Of a DNA stretch of 64,000 bases, positions 1-8,742 are shown piece after piece. Each line of letters begins with the position of its first letter. Position 1 is the first letter of the stretch. A program made the translations under genes and the position numbers. The stretch comes from M3007 sp044226205 (lineage in GTDB: Bacteria; Bacteroidota; Bacteroidia; Chitinophagales; Saprospiraceae), in contig JBGAHL010000003.1 in the NCBI GenBank assembly GCA_044226205.1, positions 210,786-274,785 on the forward strand, read 5' to 3'. The notes beneath the pieces were generated by a model, which saw nothing but the letters and a program-made list of their open reading frames with translations, ran no database searches and had not been told where the DNA came from.

Positions 1-1239
1 CTGCTCAACGGTACGGTGATGTTTTGTTCGCTGGCCTGGCTGCGCGCTTTCGGGATGCTGCAGCCGGTTGCTTTCGATATCCTGTTCTGGGCGCTGCTGA
101 GTTGGGCCTTGTTCAAATGGTTGAAAACCAATGACGTACGTTGGTGGCGCTGGATCGGACTTTTTGCAGGAATCGGTTTTTTGAACAAATATTCCGTCGG
201 CTTTTGGGCAATCGGGCTGCTGCCAGCGCTCCTGCTCACCGAGCGCCGAACGATACTGGCGTCGCGCCATCCCTGGATGGCTGCATTATGGGCTGTCGTC
301 CTTATTTTCCCAAACATCTGGTGGCAATGGCACTACCATTTTCCGGTAGTCGGACACATGCGCGAACTGGCAGCCAGCCAGCTCGTCAATGTCCGTCCGC
401 TGAATTTTCTGCTCGACCAGTTGCTGATGCACGGCCCGGGTGGGGCGCTGGTCTGGATAGCCGGCCTTGTCTTTTTGTTTCGCGCAAAAGAATTGAGGCC
501 CTACCGCCTGCTTGCCTGGCATTTCGCGGCGGTGATCGCTGTTTTTCTGCTGTTGAATGGTAAAAGTTATTACACCCTGGGCTTGTATCCCGCAGTGATT
601 GCTGCCGGCGCGGTAAGCTGGGAGCGAATGTTGACAAAAATCTGGTCGCGAACGGTACTGCTCGCCTTCGTGGTTTTACTCGCGCTGCCTTTGCTGCCCG
701 CGGGCATCCCCTTGTGGCCCGCGGCGCGCCTGAAATCGTATTTTCACTGGCTCACCTACGATGCAGGCATTGACGCCGCAGTGCGCTGGGAGGACGGCCA
801 ACTGCACGATTTGCCACAGGATTTTGCCGACATGCTGGGCTGGCACGAACTGGCGGCGCTGACCGACACGGCTTTTTCCCGGGCCGGCGATCCGCAAAAA
901 GTACTGGTGTATTGTGAAAATTACGGACAGGCGGGGGCCGTCGAGCAGCTCGGCAATCCCGCGCTGCGGCCCCGGCTGGTCAGTTTTGCCGATTCTTATC
1001 GCCTGCGGGTTAGCGAACGGCTGCCCGGGGAGGTGAACACGCTGATTTATGTCAATGACGAACTGGGCGAGGATGTTGCCAATCTGTTTGCCGACGTGCA
1101 AAAAATCGGTGAAATCACCGATCCGCTTGCCCGCGAACGCGGCACCACAGTGTGGCTTTGCCGCCAACCGAGTTCAAGTTTGCCCGAATTCTGGGCAAAA
1201 AGGGTAGGGGAGGTCAAGGCTATGTACGGTCTGCCCTGA
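1..1239 (+). CDS. GT39/PMT_2-like membrane glycosyltransferase, 5' end outside window
   Basis: The reading frame is open from the first base and ends with TGA at 1237-1239, so the N-terminus lies upstream of the window. The first half is a run of hydrophobic helices with short aromatic loops. The block GFLNKYSVGFWAIGLLPALL is typical of ArnT/PMT_2 (family 39) polyprenyl-phosphate sugar transferases, where it follows the catalytic N-terminal loops that are missing here. The last 170 residues or so are soluble and probably periplasmic. Such enzymes move a sugar from a lipid carrier to protein or lipid in the inner membrane; the acceptor cannot be told. The following gene is convergent. Confidence 0.75.
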   Translation: MLNGTVMFCSLAWLRAFGMLQPVAFDILFWALLSWALFKWLKTNDVRWWRWIGLFAGIGFLNKYSVGFWAIGLLPALLLTERRTILASRHPWMAALWAVVLIFPNIWWQWHYHFPVVGHMRELAASQLVNVRPLNFLLDQLLMHGPGGALVWIAGLVFLFRAKELRPYRLLAWHFAAVIAVFLLLNGKSYYTLGLYPAVIAAGAVSWERMLTKIWSRTVLLAFVVLLALPLLPAGIPLWPAARLKSYFHWLTYDAGIDAAVRWEDGQLHDLPQDFADMLGWHELAALTDTAFSRAGDPQKVLVYCENYGQAGAVEQLGNPALRPRLVSFADSYRLRVSERLPGEVNTLIYVNDELGEDVANLFADVQKIGEITDPLARERGTTVWLCRQPSSSLPEFWAKRVGEVKAMYGLP

Positions 1240-1279
1240 ACTCCCCCTTTTTGAACGCAACTGGTTACTGTCGAACACT

Positions 1280-4200
1280 TTAATGCAGCACGAAAGGAAT
1301 CATCCGGCTGCCTTCTTCGCTGCGCACATTCAGCCAGTAGGCCCCGGCTGGCAGGTCTTTCATTTTTTCAGAAAAACTGTTTTCCCCTGCGGGCAAGGAT
1401 ACGTCGTTCAGCAGTTGTCTGACGGTTCGGCCCGTAGCATCGCAGAGCGAAGCGTTGACACGCATGTCGCGCGGCAGGGTAATCCGCCAGTTCAGGTATT
1501 CACCGACCGGATTGGGAGCAATAATGATGGCCAGATCGGAAGGCGAGGAGTCTTGTTCTGCCTCCCTGTAAATAGCGCGCCGCACTACCCGTGTGGTGGT
1601 TTCATTGGTCAAAACCGCTTCGTTAAAGTCGAAATAAATAGCGGCCCGGTTGCGCAGGGTATCGCCCAGCCGGACGCCGTTGCGCGCCTTGATGCTGAAG
1701 AATACGAAACCGTGCGATTCAGGCTCGTTGCGATTGCTGTCGGGCAACATGATGTTGTCGAAGCGCCAGGAAGCAACCCCGGGATCGCTCATGACCAGGC
1801 GGTAGGGATGGCTGGCCGACAGGGTTTTGAGCGTCGACCAGTCGAGCATGGCCGACAAGGTATCCACCACCACAACGCGGAATGCCGTGTCGGTGCCCGT
1901 GTTCTGGAAACGGATCAGATAGCGCAATTCGCGGTCCGAAAGCGGCATTTCCCCGGTCGGGCTGCTGGTGTAGGCCGTTTTGTCGTTGGGGTCATAGCTG
2001 TTGGTCACCACCACTGGCCAGGTATAGGCATTGTTGATCGGCGCAACATCCTGCGGGATGCCGCTGAGTCCCGCGCTGAGGTAGAACGTCTGACCTGTCA
2101 GGCCGGGGTCGGGAGGCATGGTCAGGCTTACTTTGAAGGTCAGGTCGGAATAGGTCGACATAGCAGGCAAGGTGTAACTCACGACGCCCGCCGACTGGCT
2201 GTTGGGCGCGGGCATGGCGCTGGTAAAACTGAACGGCCCTTCGGGGTAAGTCAGATTGAGCACAGTCCCGGCCGGTATCGGCACGGTGCCGACATTGGAC
2301 ACTTTTATGGTCAAATAAGTGGTCAAACCAGGCCGGGCGCCGGTGCCGACCAGGGTGACAGCCAGATCCTGAACCGTAGCATTGGGTTTGAAGCCCAGGG
2401 TGAACTGGCTTTGGTTGCCGGCCGTGATGCTCAGGTTGGGCGGGGTGAAACAGATGGCGTCGTGGTAAAGTGGCGTGGCATACTGCATCGTGTAGTTCCC
2501 GGAGGGAAGAATCCGATTGATATGGCCGGTAAGGTCAGAGTTGGCGGTATAGTTGCCGGGCTGGAACACAAAGACCTCGTTGGTGCGGGATGGTTCGAGA
2601 TTTTGAAAACAGTTGCCGTTGAGGTCGTAAAACACCAGTCCTGAAGCCGTACCTGCTGTCGTGCTGACCTGGTTCAACTGATCCAGCAAGGGTTGCAAAG
2701 GCGTGCTCAGGCCGGGGTCGAGGTAGCTGACGCCGGGCATGCCGCGTCTGCCGGAGTACAAATTGCCGTTCAGGATGCCGTAGTTCGAACAAAAGCGCCA
2801 GGGACCTTCGTAAAAATAGATCCAGTTGAGGCCGCTATTGGCCGAAATAAAGGTGCCCTGGGCGCCGGAACCGATCAGCAGACTGTCGAATCGGACGAAA
2901 CTGCTGGCAAAGATCTGGGTGCCGAAATTTTGCAGGTCGAACATCTCGGCGAAGCTTTGTCCACCGTTCATACTGACGTAACCGATATAGGTACTGTTAT
3001 TGATCAATAACACCTGCCCGTTGGGGAAAGCCATAACGGTGCCGCCGCTTGGGAAGCTGACGGGAATCAGGGTCGTCTGCCACTGCTGCCCGAGGTTGTG
3101 GGTGTAGTACACCTTCTGGTTATAAAAATAGTAAATGGAATCGCCTTTCGACGCGATACTAAGGAAGTTCTCGGCGTCGGGAATCGTGTTCCAGCTATCG
3201 CCAAAATCATCGCTGTATTGCAGCCCGACAGCCGGGTAGCCAACCCCCAGCGGATGCAGGCCGAGCAGCAACCTTTGGTTGTCCGTGCCAGGGTAGAGCG
3301 CCGGCCGGTCGGTGCCTTGCCAGACGACCTGCCAGGAAGCGCCGTTGTCGTCGGAGCGCAACACTTTTCGGTGATCGGGTTTGTAATAATCGAACTGGAT
3401 AAGGAACAAATGACCCTCCATCTCGGTCATATCATAATAGAGATAGTCCTCTTCGTCGAGCCCTGCGGGGTCGCGGTACAGCTGCCAGTTTTGCCCGTCT
3501 GTAGAGCGGAAAATCACATCGCTGAATATCCACAGCCCACCGTTGAGTTGTTTCAGGGATCCACCTTGTACAGGAAAACCGCCCGTGGCGATGTCCCAGC
3601 TCAGGCCGCCGTCCGTCGATTCGAGCGGGGTTTTGTAAAACCAGAACAAGCGGTTGCCGTCGGCGTAAAAATTTGCATCATTGGGGTAATAGATGTTGTT
3701 GTCGGTAGGAATGTACATGGGGATGTACCCCGCATCGGTCAGATCGAGCGGGTTGCTCAGGGGCGCGCGGTAAAAGTGGCCGCCGTGGTTAAAATACCAG
3801 TAGCCGTTGAGCACATTGGCGGCGCTGAGCGGAAACGGCAATTGTACCTGATTCGTAAAGCCCAGGCCATTGGTGCTTGAAACCACCTGCCCCCTGGCAT
3901 TGCAGAAGTACAAAGCGTTGCCCGAAGTCGAACAATGCAGGAGCGTGGCCCCCGATCCGTTAGCCCAGGCGTTGTCGTAGGCATTGAAAAAATAGTAGGT
4001 CTCGCTTTGAAAAATGACCTGATCGCTCATGGCAAAATAATCGCCATTGGCGCCGCAAATCTTGTGGATTTTGCCCCAGTTCGGGACGATATATTCCCAG
4101 TTCTGACCGTCGTCGTTCGATACGAACAAACGCGAATTGTCGAACGGATCGAGGGTGTAATAGAAAAACAGTTGACCGTTGGCCTCATCGAGGCCTCCAA

Positions 4201-4654
4201 TCGTGAAAGCGTTATCCGCGAAATCGCTGTTTTGCTGCACAAACAGCACTTCCTCGACCGTATTGCCGCCGTCGGTGGAGCGAAAACCCCGAATTTCCTG
4301 CCTCCAGTCGCTGGGTGAATTTAACTTGGTTTTATAGGTAAAAAATATCAGGCTGTTAGCCGTTGCGTGCAGCTCTTCAAAACTGAATTCAGTGGTTTCA
4401 TTCGGGAAGAGGTCCAGTTTGGTCCAGTTGGCGCCGTCGTCGTCGCTGCGCCACAGGCGACCCGCGCTGCTGTTGGGTTCAATAAAAATGGCGAACAGGC
4501 TATTTCCTTGCCGGACCATCTCCTTTGGCGCGATGGGCACGCCGTCGTTCGACTGGATGGCGTTGAGGGGGACCTGGGTGAACTGGGCCGACTGGGCCGC
4601 GAGAATCTGGGCAAAAATTGCCCAAAGCAGAATAGAAATCAGGTGTTGTTTCAT
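1280..4654 (-). CDS. Large secreted protein with Asp-box (BNR) repeats and T9SS sorting domain
   Basis: 1124 residues. A signal peptide (MKQHLISILLWAIFAQILAA) starts the protein. Roughly residues 60-650 carry many Asp-box motifs (RSDDDGANW, RSTDGGNT, SNDDGQNW, STDGGLSW, RSDDNGASW, YSDDFGDSW), the turn motif of sialidase/BNR and photosynthesis-stability-type beta-propellers. Next come a short domain starting GLVFYDLNGNC, a CARDB/DUF11-like domain, and a DUF7619-type domain (NSYDPNDKTAY to AIYFDFNEAVLTNETTT). The last 80 residues (IIAPNPVGEYLNWRI onward) are a type A T9SS sorting domain. It is probably exported through the Por system and attached at the surface. There is no evidence for enzymatic activity; the propeller may bind ligand or be structural. 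The gene stands alone and converges with the gene before it. Confidence 0.85.
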   Translation of the reverse strand: MKQHLISILLWAIFAQILAAQSAQFTQVPLNAIQSNDGVPIAPKEMVRQGNSLFAIFIEPNSSAGRLWRSDDDGANWTKLDLFPNETTEFSFEELHATANSLIFFTYKTKLNSPSDWRQEIRGFRSTDGGNTVEEVLFVQQNSDFADNAFTIGGLDEANGQLFFYYTLDPFDNSRLFVSNDDGQNWEYIVPNWGKIHKICGANGDYFAMSDQVIFQSETYYFFNAYDNAWANGSGATLLHCSTSGNALYFCNARGQVVSSTNGLGFTNQVQLPFPLSAANVLNGYWYFNHGGHFYRAPLSNPLDLTDAGYIPMYIPTDNNIYYPNDANFYADGNRLFWFYKTPLESTDGGLSWDIATGGFPVQGGSLKQLNGGLWIFSDVIFRSTDGQNWQLYRDPAGLDEEDYLYYDMTEMEGHLFLIQFDYYKPDHRKVLRSDDNGASWQVVWQGTDRPALYPGTDNQRLLLGLHPLGVGYPAVGLQYSDDFGDSWNTIPDAENFLSIASKGDSIYYFYNQKVYYTHNLGQQWQTTLIPVSFPSGGTVMAFPNGQVLLINNSTYIGYVSMNGGQSFAEMFDLQNFGTQIFASSFVRFDSLLIGSGAQGTFISANSGLNWIYFYEGPWRFCSNYGILNGNLYSGRRGMPGVSYLDPGLSTPLQPLLDQLNQVSTTAGTASGLVFYDLNGNCFQNLEPSRTNEVFVFQPGNYTANSDLTGHINRILPSGNYTMQYATPLYHDAICFTPPNLSITAGNQSQFTLGFKPNATVQDLAVTLVGTGARPGLTTYLTIKVSNVGTVPIPAGTVLNLTYPEGPFSFTSAMPAPNSQSAGVVSYTLPAMSTYSDLTFKVSLTMPPDPGLTGQTFYLSAGLSGIPQDVAPINNAYTWPVVVTNSYDPNDKTAYTSSPTGEMPLSDRELRYLIRFQNTGTDTAFRVVVVDTLSAMLDWSTLKTLSASHPYRLVMSDPGVASWRFDNIMLPDSNRNEPESHGFVFFSIKARNGVRLGDTLRNRAAIYFDFNEAVLTNETTTRVVRRAIYREAEQDSSPSDLAIIIAPNPVGEYLNWRITLPRDMRVNASLCDATGRTVRQLLNDVSLPAGENSFSEKMKDLPAGAYWLNVRSEEGSRMIPFVLH

Positions 4655-4796
4655 GGTCGAAACTGTTTAATGAACGTACCAAATTCGTGGTTCTCCACTT
4701 TTCGCCGCTAAAAAAACTACGAAAAATGTACAAATCGGTATTCAGACCATAAAACACTGCTAATTGCTGCCTGAGTGGCAAAAATTAAAGTACAGC

Positions 4797-5258
4797 TCAG
4801 GAGCCTAGCGTGATCGTGTAGGAATAGGTGGGAGCCGATACTTGTTCGGCAGGCGTTTGATCCGCCGCGGGTGTCACAACAACATAATTGTACTGAACGG
4901 CCTGCGCCTGTGGCTGCGGTTGAGGCTGCGCCACGACGGGTTTTTTAAACTGAATCCGTGCTTTTTTGTGAAAAACAACGCGCACCCCCCTGTTTTTCCC
5001 CACATCAAATTTCAACAGGCGGACCACCCGGCAGGCTTCTTCGTCAAATTCATGTCCAAGGCTGTGGATGACCCGGGTATCGACCACGCGTCCGCGGTTA
5101 TCGATATCATATTCCACCAGCACGATACCTTCCACCCCGCTTTCAAGCGCCGACTTGGGGTAGCGCAAATTTTGATAAATAAACTCCGTCAGAGCCTTGT
5201 CGCCACCGGCGTACTGCGGCTGTTGAAGGAAATCCTTGGATTTTTTAGATTTTTCCAT
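4797..5258 (-). CDS. TonB C-terminal-domain protein without a membrane anchor
   Basis: 153 residues. Residues about 20-110 match the TonB_C fold: Y-P-AL-G-EGIVLVEYDIDNRGRVVDTRVIHSLG and DEEACRVVRLLKF. Usual TonB proteins start with a membrane helix and a Pro-rich spacer. Here the domain follows directly after MEKSKKSKDF, and a Gln/Pro/Ala-rich tail (PQPQPQAQAV) comes after it. The gene therefore encodes either a soluble TonB-C module or a derived protein with another localisation. An upstream start that would add a membrane helix is not visible. No operon partners. Confidence 0.7.
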   Translation of the reverse strand: MEKSKKSKDFLQQPQYAGGDKALTEFIYQNLRYPKSALESGVEGIVLVEYDIDNRGRVVDTRVIHSLGHEFDEEACRVVRLLKFDVGKNRGVRVVFHKKARIQFKKPVVAQPQPQPQAQAVQYNYVVVTPAADQTPAEQVSAPTYSYTITLGS

Positions 5259-5425
5259 GCGGCAAAAATAATCTCCTTTGGAGATGCGCCAGGGTTGTTT
5301 TTGCAGATCAGGTAGGTGAGCAGGGTGAGTACTAACATGACGGGGTTATTTTTTAAAATTCAGGGTAAAAAGTCGTGGACGCACTGGCAGAAACTGTGCC
5401 AGTTCAGTTTTTGTTAAAAAAACAG

Positions 5426-5598
5426 GTAAAAACTTAGGAAGGGGCAGCGCCCCGTGATATTTGTAGTCTTTTAGTATCAAATTCCAACCAGGAGGGGCAG
5501 CGCCCCGAGACATCTTTCGGGGCGCTGCCCCTCCTGACCTGTTTTCTCCACCATTTGCTTCAAATCTTTCGGGGCGCTGCCCCTACCTAAGTTTTTAC
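5426..5598. repeat. 173-bp palindromic element, copy 1
   Basis: The intergenic stretch 5259-5689 holds no gene but contains this element. Its ends are GTAAAAACTTAGG and CCTAAGTTTTTAC in inverted orientation, each followed inward by GGGGCAGCGCCCC-type blocks. A second inner palindrome (AGGAGGGGCAGCGCCCCGAG and its complement) occupies the middle. A second copy of the same length lies at 52053-52225. As RNA either strand would fold into a strong, branched hairpin. It encodes no protein. Confidence 0.9.
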
Positions 5599-5689
5599 AA
5601 AAACAGGCAGGTAATAAGAGCGTACCCGGGCATCTTGCGAATGTCCGGGTACACCATATCAATTGACAATCAGCGTATTGCCGGTGTGG

Positions 5690-6211
5690 TCAGACGGTCA
5701 GTTGTTGGATGGCCTGCCGCTGGTGGAGGTATTTGTCCAGCAACATCAGCAGCCCGATTGCGGCGCCCATGAGCGAGGCAAACTGTACGGCCGACTGGCT
5801 GAACAACTGCGTGATCTGACTGACGTCGGGCAATTGTATTTCGTTGACGGGCAGTGCGGCGCTGCTCAATCCGGACAGCACGATGGTCATCAGCGGAACG
5901 AGGATCAGCAATCCGAATGCGCCGGCCACGGCATACACGATCCAGTCGCGTTTTTTCGGTGCGGCCTGCGCCCGTTCCTGCACCTGTTCGGCGGCCCAGG
6001 CGGCCATCACGCGGTCGGCAAACCCTCTGTCGGGCTGCTCGAGCGGCAGATCAGCCCATGCGCGTTTTTCAGCCAGCAAGGCGTCGAGGCGTTCCTGCCA
6101 TTCCGGGTGCTGACGAATGTAGGCTTCCACGAGCGTCTTTTCTTCGCCGGAGAGCAGGCCGTCGGCGTAATCCCACAGCCGTTCGTCGTTGAGTATTGAG
6201 TTATTATTCAT
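5690..6211 (-). CDS. Probable anti-sigma factor, membrane protein
   Basis: 173 residues, starting 18 bases after the stop of the ECF sigma gene on the same strand. The N-terminal 80 residues (DERLWDYADGLLSGEEKTLVEAYIRQHPEWQERLDALL) have the helical shape of the anti-sigma N-terminal domain found in Bacteroidota, without the zinc-binding HxxxCxxC. A membrane segment follows at about residues 88-112 (IVYAVAGAFGLLILVPLMTI) and a second near the C-terminus (LMGAAIGLLMLLD). Likely role: hold the sigma factor at the inner membrane until an envelope signal arrives. Family assignment rests mainly on gene order and architecture. Confidence 0.65.
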   Translation of the reverse strand: MNNNSILNDERLWDYADGLLSGEEKTLVEAYIRQHPEWQERLDALLAEKRAWADLPLEQPDRGFADRVMAAWAAEQVQERAQAAPKKRDWIVYAVAGAFGLLILVPLMTIVLSGLSSAALPVNEIQLPDVSQITQLFSQSAVQFASLMGAAIGLLMLLDKYLHQRQAIQQLTV

Positions 6212-6229
6212 GGCGGTTTTGATTTCAGG

Positions 6230-6802
6230 TTAAAAGAGCTCGGCAGCGAATTTTTCTTCCATGATGGTCTTTAAACGTTGACGGGCCCGACTTAGTTTGG
6301 TCTTGGCGTTCGTCATGGTAAGATCCATGATCTGCGTGATTTCTTCGAGGCTTTGTTCGTAAAGGTAAAAAAGGGTGATGATGCCCGCGTCATCCGGCGA
6401 TAACATGCTGATTGCGCGCTGGATCACGGCGCTGCGCTCGCCTTTTTCAAGGGCAAATGCCGCGTCGTGGCTGCCTTCATCCTTGATTTTTACGGGGCGG
6501 TCTTCATCGTCGAGCGAACGGATATCGGGGTTTTGCTTGCGCAGATGGTTGAGGGCGGTCGAGAAGATGATTTTGTACAGCCAGGTCGAAAATTTGGCGT
6601 CGCCCCGAAAATCCGGCAGATATCGAAACGCGCGCAAAAAACTGTCCTGTGCTACTTCGTAGGCATCTTCCCGGTTTTTGACAAAACGCAGCGCCAGTGT
6701 GAACGCGTACTGTTCGTAGCGTTTGACCAGCATGGCGAAGGCGCTTTGGCGGCCCGCCCGGGCTTGTTCGATCAGAATTTCGTCACTAATGATTGCGGCC
6801 AT
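6230..6802 (-). CDS. ECF-type RNA polymerase sigma-70 factor
   Basis: 190 residues. Region 2 is clear (residues about 20-90: YEQYAFTLALRFVKNREDAYEVAQDSFLRAF, then GDAKFSTWLYKI), followed by a linker and region 4 at about 130-180 (AGIITLFYLYEQSLEEITQIMDLTMTNAKTKLSRARQRL), which binds the -35 element. It is the first gene of a two-gene unit with the membrane anti-sigma candidate. The regulon is unknown; such pairs usually respond to envelope signals and often autoregulate. Confidence 0.93.
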   Translation of the reverse strand: MAAIISDEILIEQARAGRQSAFAMLVKRYEQYAFTLALRFVKNREDAYEVAQDSFLRAFRYLPDFRGDAKFSTWLYKIIFSTALNHLRKQNPDIRSLDDEDRPVKIKDEGSHDAAFALEKGERSAVIQRAISMLSPDDAGIITLFYLYEQSLEEITQIMDLTMTNAKTKLSRARQRLKTIMEEKFAAELF

Positions 6803-6937
6803 TCCGAATGGCTTTGGGAGGTTTAGTGATTACTTGACAGCCGGCAGGTCGATGAGGTTACAGGGAGCGCAAATTTTCTTACGAAATTATGTCGCTGACT
6901 TAAAACTTCTGGGTCTGTGATTCGGGAAAATTTGACC

Positions 6938-7627
6938 TCAACCTATAATTTTCAACAAGCGGCCTGCCAGCATCGCCGTATCCACTTGTTCAAATACGTG
7001 TTTGGTCGCCGGAAGTGTCTCGAACATCCCGTCGGGCAGCCATTCGGCCACTTGCCGCGACTCCGTTTCGGTCACCATCTGATCCAGTTCACCCCGCATG
7101 ATCACCACGGGCGCTTCTATTTTCCCAAAATCTGCCTGTGTCAGGGCCGCACCATGACCGAGGCCGTGCAGCAGCCCCGCTGTGGCGTCCAGCAGGGCTT
7201 TCCAGTCCGTCGGCGCGTGGCGTTCCGCGAGTGCGGCGGCGAATTGCGGCACTTTGGCCTCGATTTTTGCCGGATCGAGCATGGCGATCTCTTTGGCTGC
7301 CGATTCGGGTGTCCAGTCGAATTTTGTGCCCAGCGTAACGACTCCCCGCACCCTGTCGGGGTGCAGCAGCGCAAATTGCAAGGCGGCGTACCCGCCCATG
7401 CTGTACCCGAAAATATCGGCTTCGTCCCACTCCTCCCGATCCAGAAAATCCAGAACGGCTTGCGCAAACAAAGGCATCGAGAGCGGCTCCCGAAGCGGCA
7501 GACCGCCGTGCCCGGGCAAGTTGAGGGCCCAGATGGAGCGGTCTTCGGGCAAAAGCGGCATCAGGGCCTCGAATTGTTCGGCGCTGCCCAGGGCGCCGTG
7601 CAGCAGGAGGAGTGGGGGAGGGGTCAT
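6938..7627 (-). CDS. Alpha/beta-fold hydrolase
   Basis: 229 residues. The fold starts with LLLLHGALGSAEQFEALMPLL (oxyanion HG motif). The nucleophile elbow GYSMGG follows, then a helical lid, the acid in MRGELDQMV and the histidine in ATKHVFEQ, so the Ser-Asp-His triad looks complete. The protein resembles the MenH/BioH-sized branch, but the substrate cannot be deduced. Its ATG overlaps the TGA of the upstream amidase gene (ATGA, 7624-7627), which suggests translational coupling. There is no signal peptide, so it is probably cytoplasmic. Confidence 0.85.
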   Translation of the reverse strand: MTPPPLLLLHGALGSAEQFEALMPLLPEDRSIWALNLPGHGGLPLREPLSMPLFAQAVLDFLDREEWDEADIFGYSMGGYAALQFALLHPDRVRGVVTLGTKFDWTPESAAKEIAMLDPAKIEAKVPQFAAALAERHAPTDWKALLDATAGLLHGLGHGAALTQADFGKIEAPVVIMRGELDQMVTETESRQVAEWLPDGMFETLPATKHVFEQVDTAMLAGRLLKIIG

Positions 7628-8613
7628 GGCTGGAAAGTTTTCAGGTATTTTTTCGATACCCAGCGTTCGTCGGGGCCGATGCGGGCCCAGGTGCCCTGTT
7701 CGGCGTGAATGAACAACTCTTCCCCGAGTGCGTAGGCGCCGACGACGGTAAAATTCGTGCCCGGTCCGGAGCGGACATTGAGCGCTTCAGTATCGATCAC
7801 CTGGGCCCGCTGGATATCCTTGACATAGTTTTTCGACACCCATTCCTCTCTGTTTTTGGCAATTTTATACCAGCTGCCGCTCACTTTGTAAATGCGGAGC
7901 ACGTTGCCCAGCGTCGTTGCGCCGACTTTTGCGAATTGCGTCCCCGGGCCTTTGCGGATATTGAGCGAATCGGCCGTCACGTAGCCGAATTTGAGCATGC
8001 CCGTGAGTTGTTGGCCAAAATTGCCGCCCATGGCCTGGACGACCAGCGGCAGGAAGTTGTTTTTGGCAGATTTGACGGTGTTGCCGCCAAAAAAATTGGT
8101 GCCCGGACAGGTTTTAACCACCCCGCTCTCGCCGTCGGTGCGCGCGCCCGTGTTGAGGTCGAACCAGTGGTGGTACACGATTCGATTGACGTCGGCGGGT
8201 ATGCCGAACCGTTTGGCCAAAGCCGCGGAGACGCGCACGATGGTTTCCCGCTGGGCGTTGGTCATGGCGTCCTTGCCGTCGTCGAAGTTGCCGAGATTTT
8301 CGAGGCAAATGGCTTCGCCGTTGCGGCCTTTGATGCCGGCCGGCGATAGTTCCATGCTGCGGCCAGTGCCAATTTTCCCGTCGGGGAAAGTGGTGAAATG
8401 TTGCCCGATATCAGCCCAGCCGTTGAATTGCACGTGGTAGTTTTTCATGCCGGTGAGCAGGGAAAAATGATTGCTGCCGGTAAAATTGCCATAGCTGGGG
8501 GCAAAGGTGTGGTGCTCCTGCAAGGTCAGCACCGTCCGCGTCACCTGAAGGTTCGCGATCCATTGTTCAAATTCGTCGAGGCTGAAAAGGGTAAAGCCGT
8601 TTTTGGATTCCAT
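7624..8613 (-). CDS. N-acetylmuramoyl-L-alanine amidase with two SH3b domains
   Basis: 329 residues. Residues about 10-195 form an Amidase_2 (PGRP-like) domain. Candidate zinc ligands are His in LQEHHTF, His in IVYHHWFD and Cys in KTCPGTNFF, the usual His-His-Cys set. Two bacterial SH3 domains follow (VTADSLNIRKGPGTQFAKVG and IDTEALNVRSGPGTNFTVVG), each ending in EEWVSKNYV or ERWVSKKYL; they probably bind the cell wall. No signal peptide is visible, so export is either non-classical or the enzyme acts on internalised muropeptides. It is the first gene of a coupled pair with the alpha/beta hydrolase. Confidence 0.87.
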   Translation of the reverse strand: MESKNGFTLFSLDEFEQWIANLQVTRTVLTLQEHHTFAPSYGNFTGSNHFSLLTGMKNYHVQFNGWADIGQHFTTFPDGKIGTGRSMELSPAGIKGRNGEAICLENLGNFDDGKDAMTNAQRETIVRVSAALAKRFGIPADVNRIVYHHWFDLNTGARTDGESGVVKTCPGTNFFGGNTVKSAKNNFLPLVVQAMGGNFGQQLTGMLKFGYVTADSLNIRKGPGTQFAKVGATTLGNVLRIYKVSGSWYKIAKNREEWVSKNYVKDIQRAQVIDTEALNVRSGPGTNFTVVGAYALGEELFIHAEQGTWARIGPDERWVSKKYLKTFQP

Positions 8614-8742
8614 GTTTAGAAGGCGGGTTAAAACTTGGTGCGAAGTTTGGAAAAAACGGTAAATAGCCGGGAAGTATTTCCAATGCCCGAAAACAGGGTG
8701 CGCTGGATTATTTATTTTTTAAAATTATCCATAAAAACGGAC

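Noticed and set aside
8635..8742. Longer start for adenine deaminase at 8635
   Set aside because: The extra 36 residues are not like the family, and an ATG at 8743 directly precedes the conserved N-terminus.
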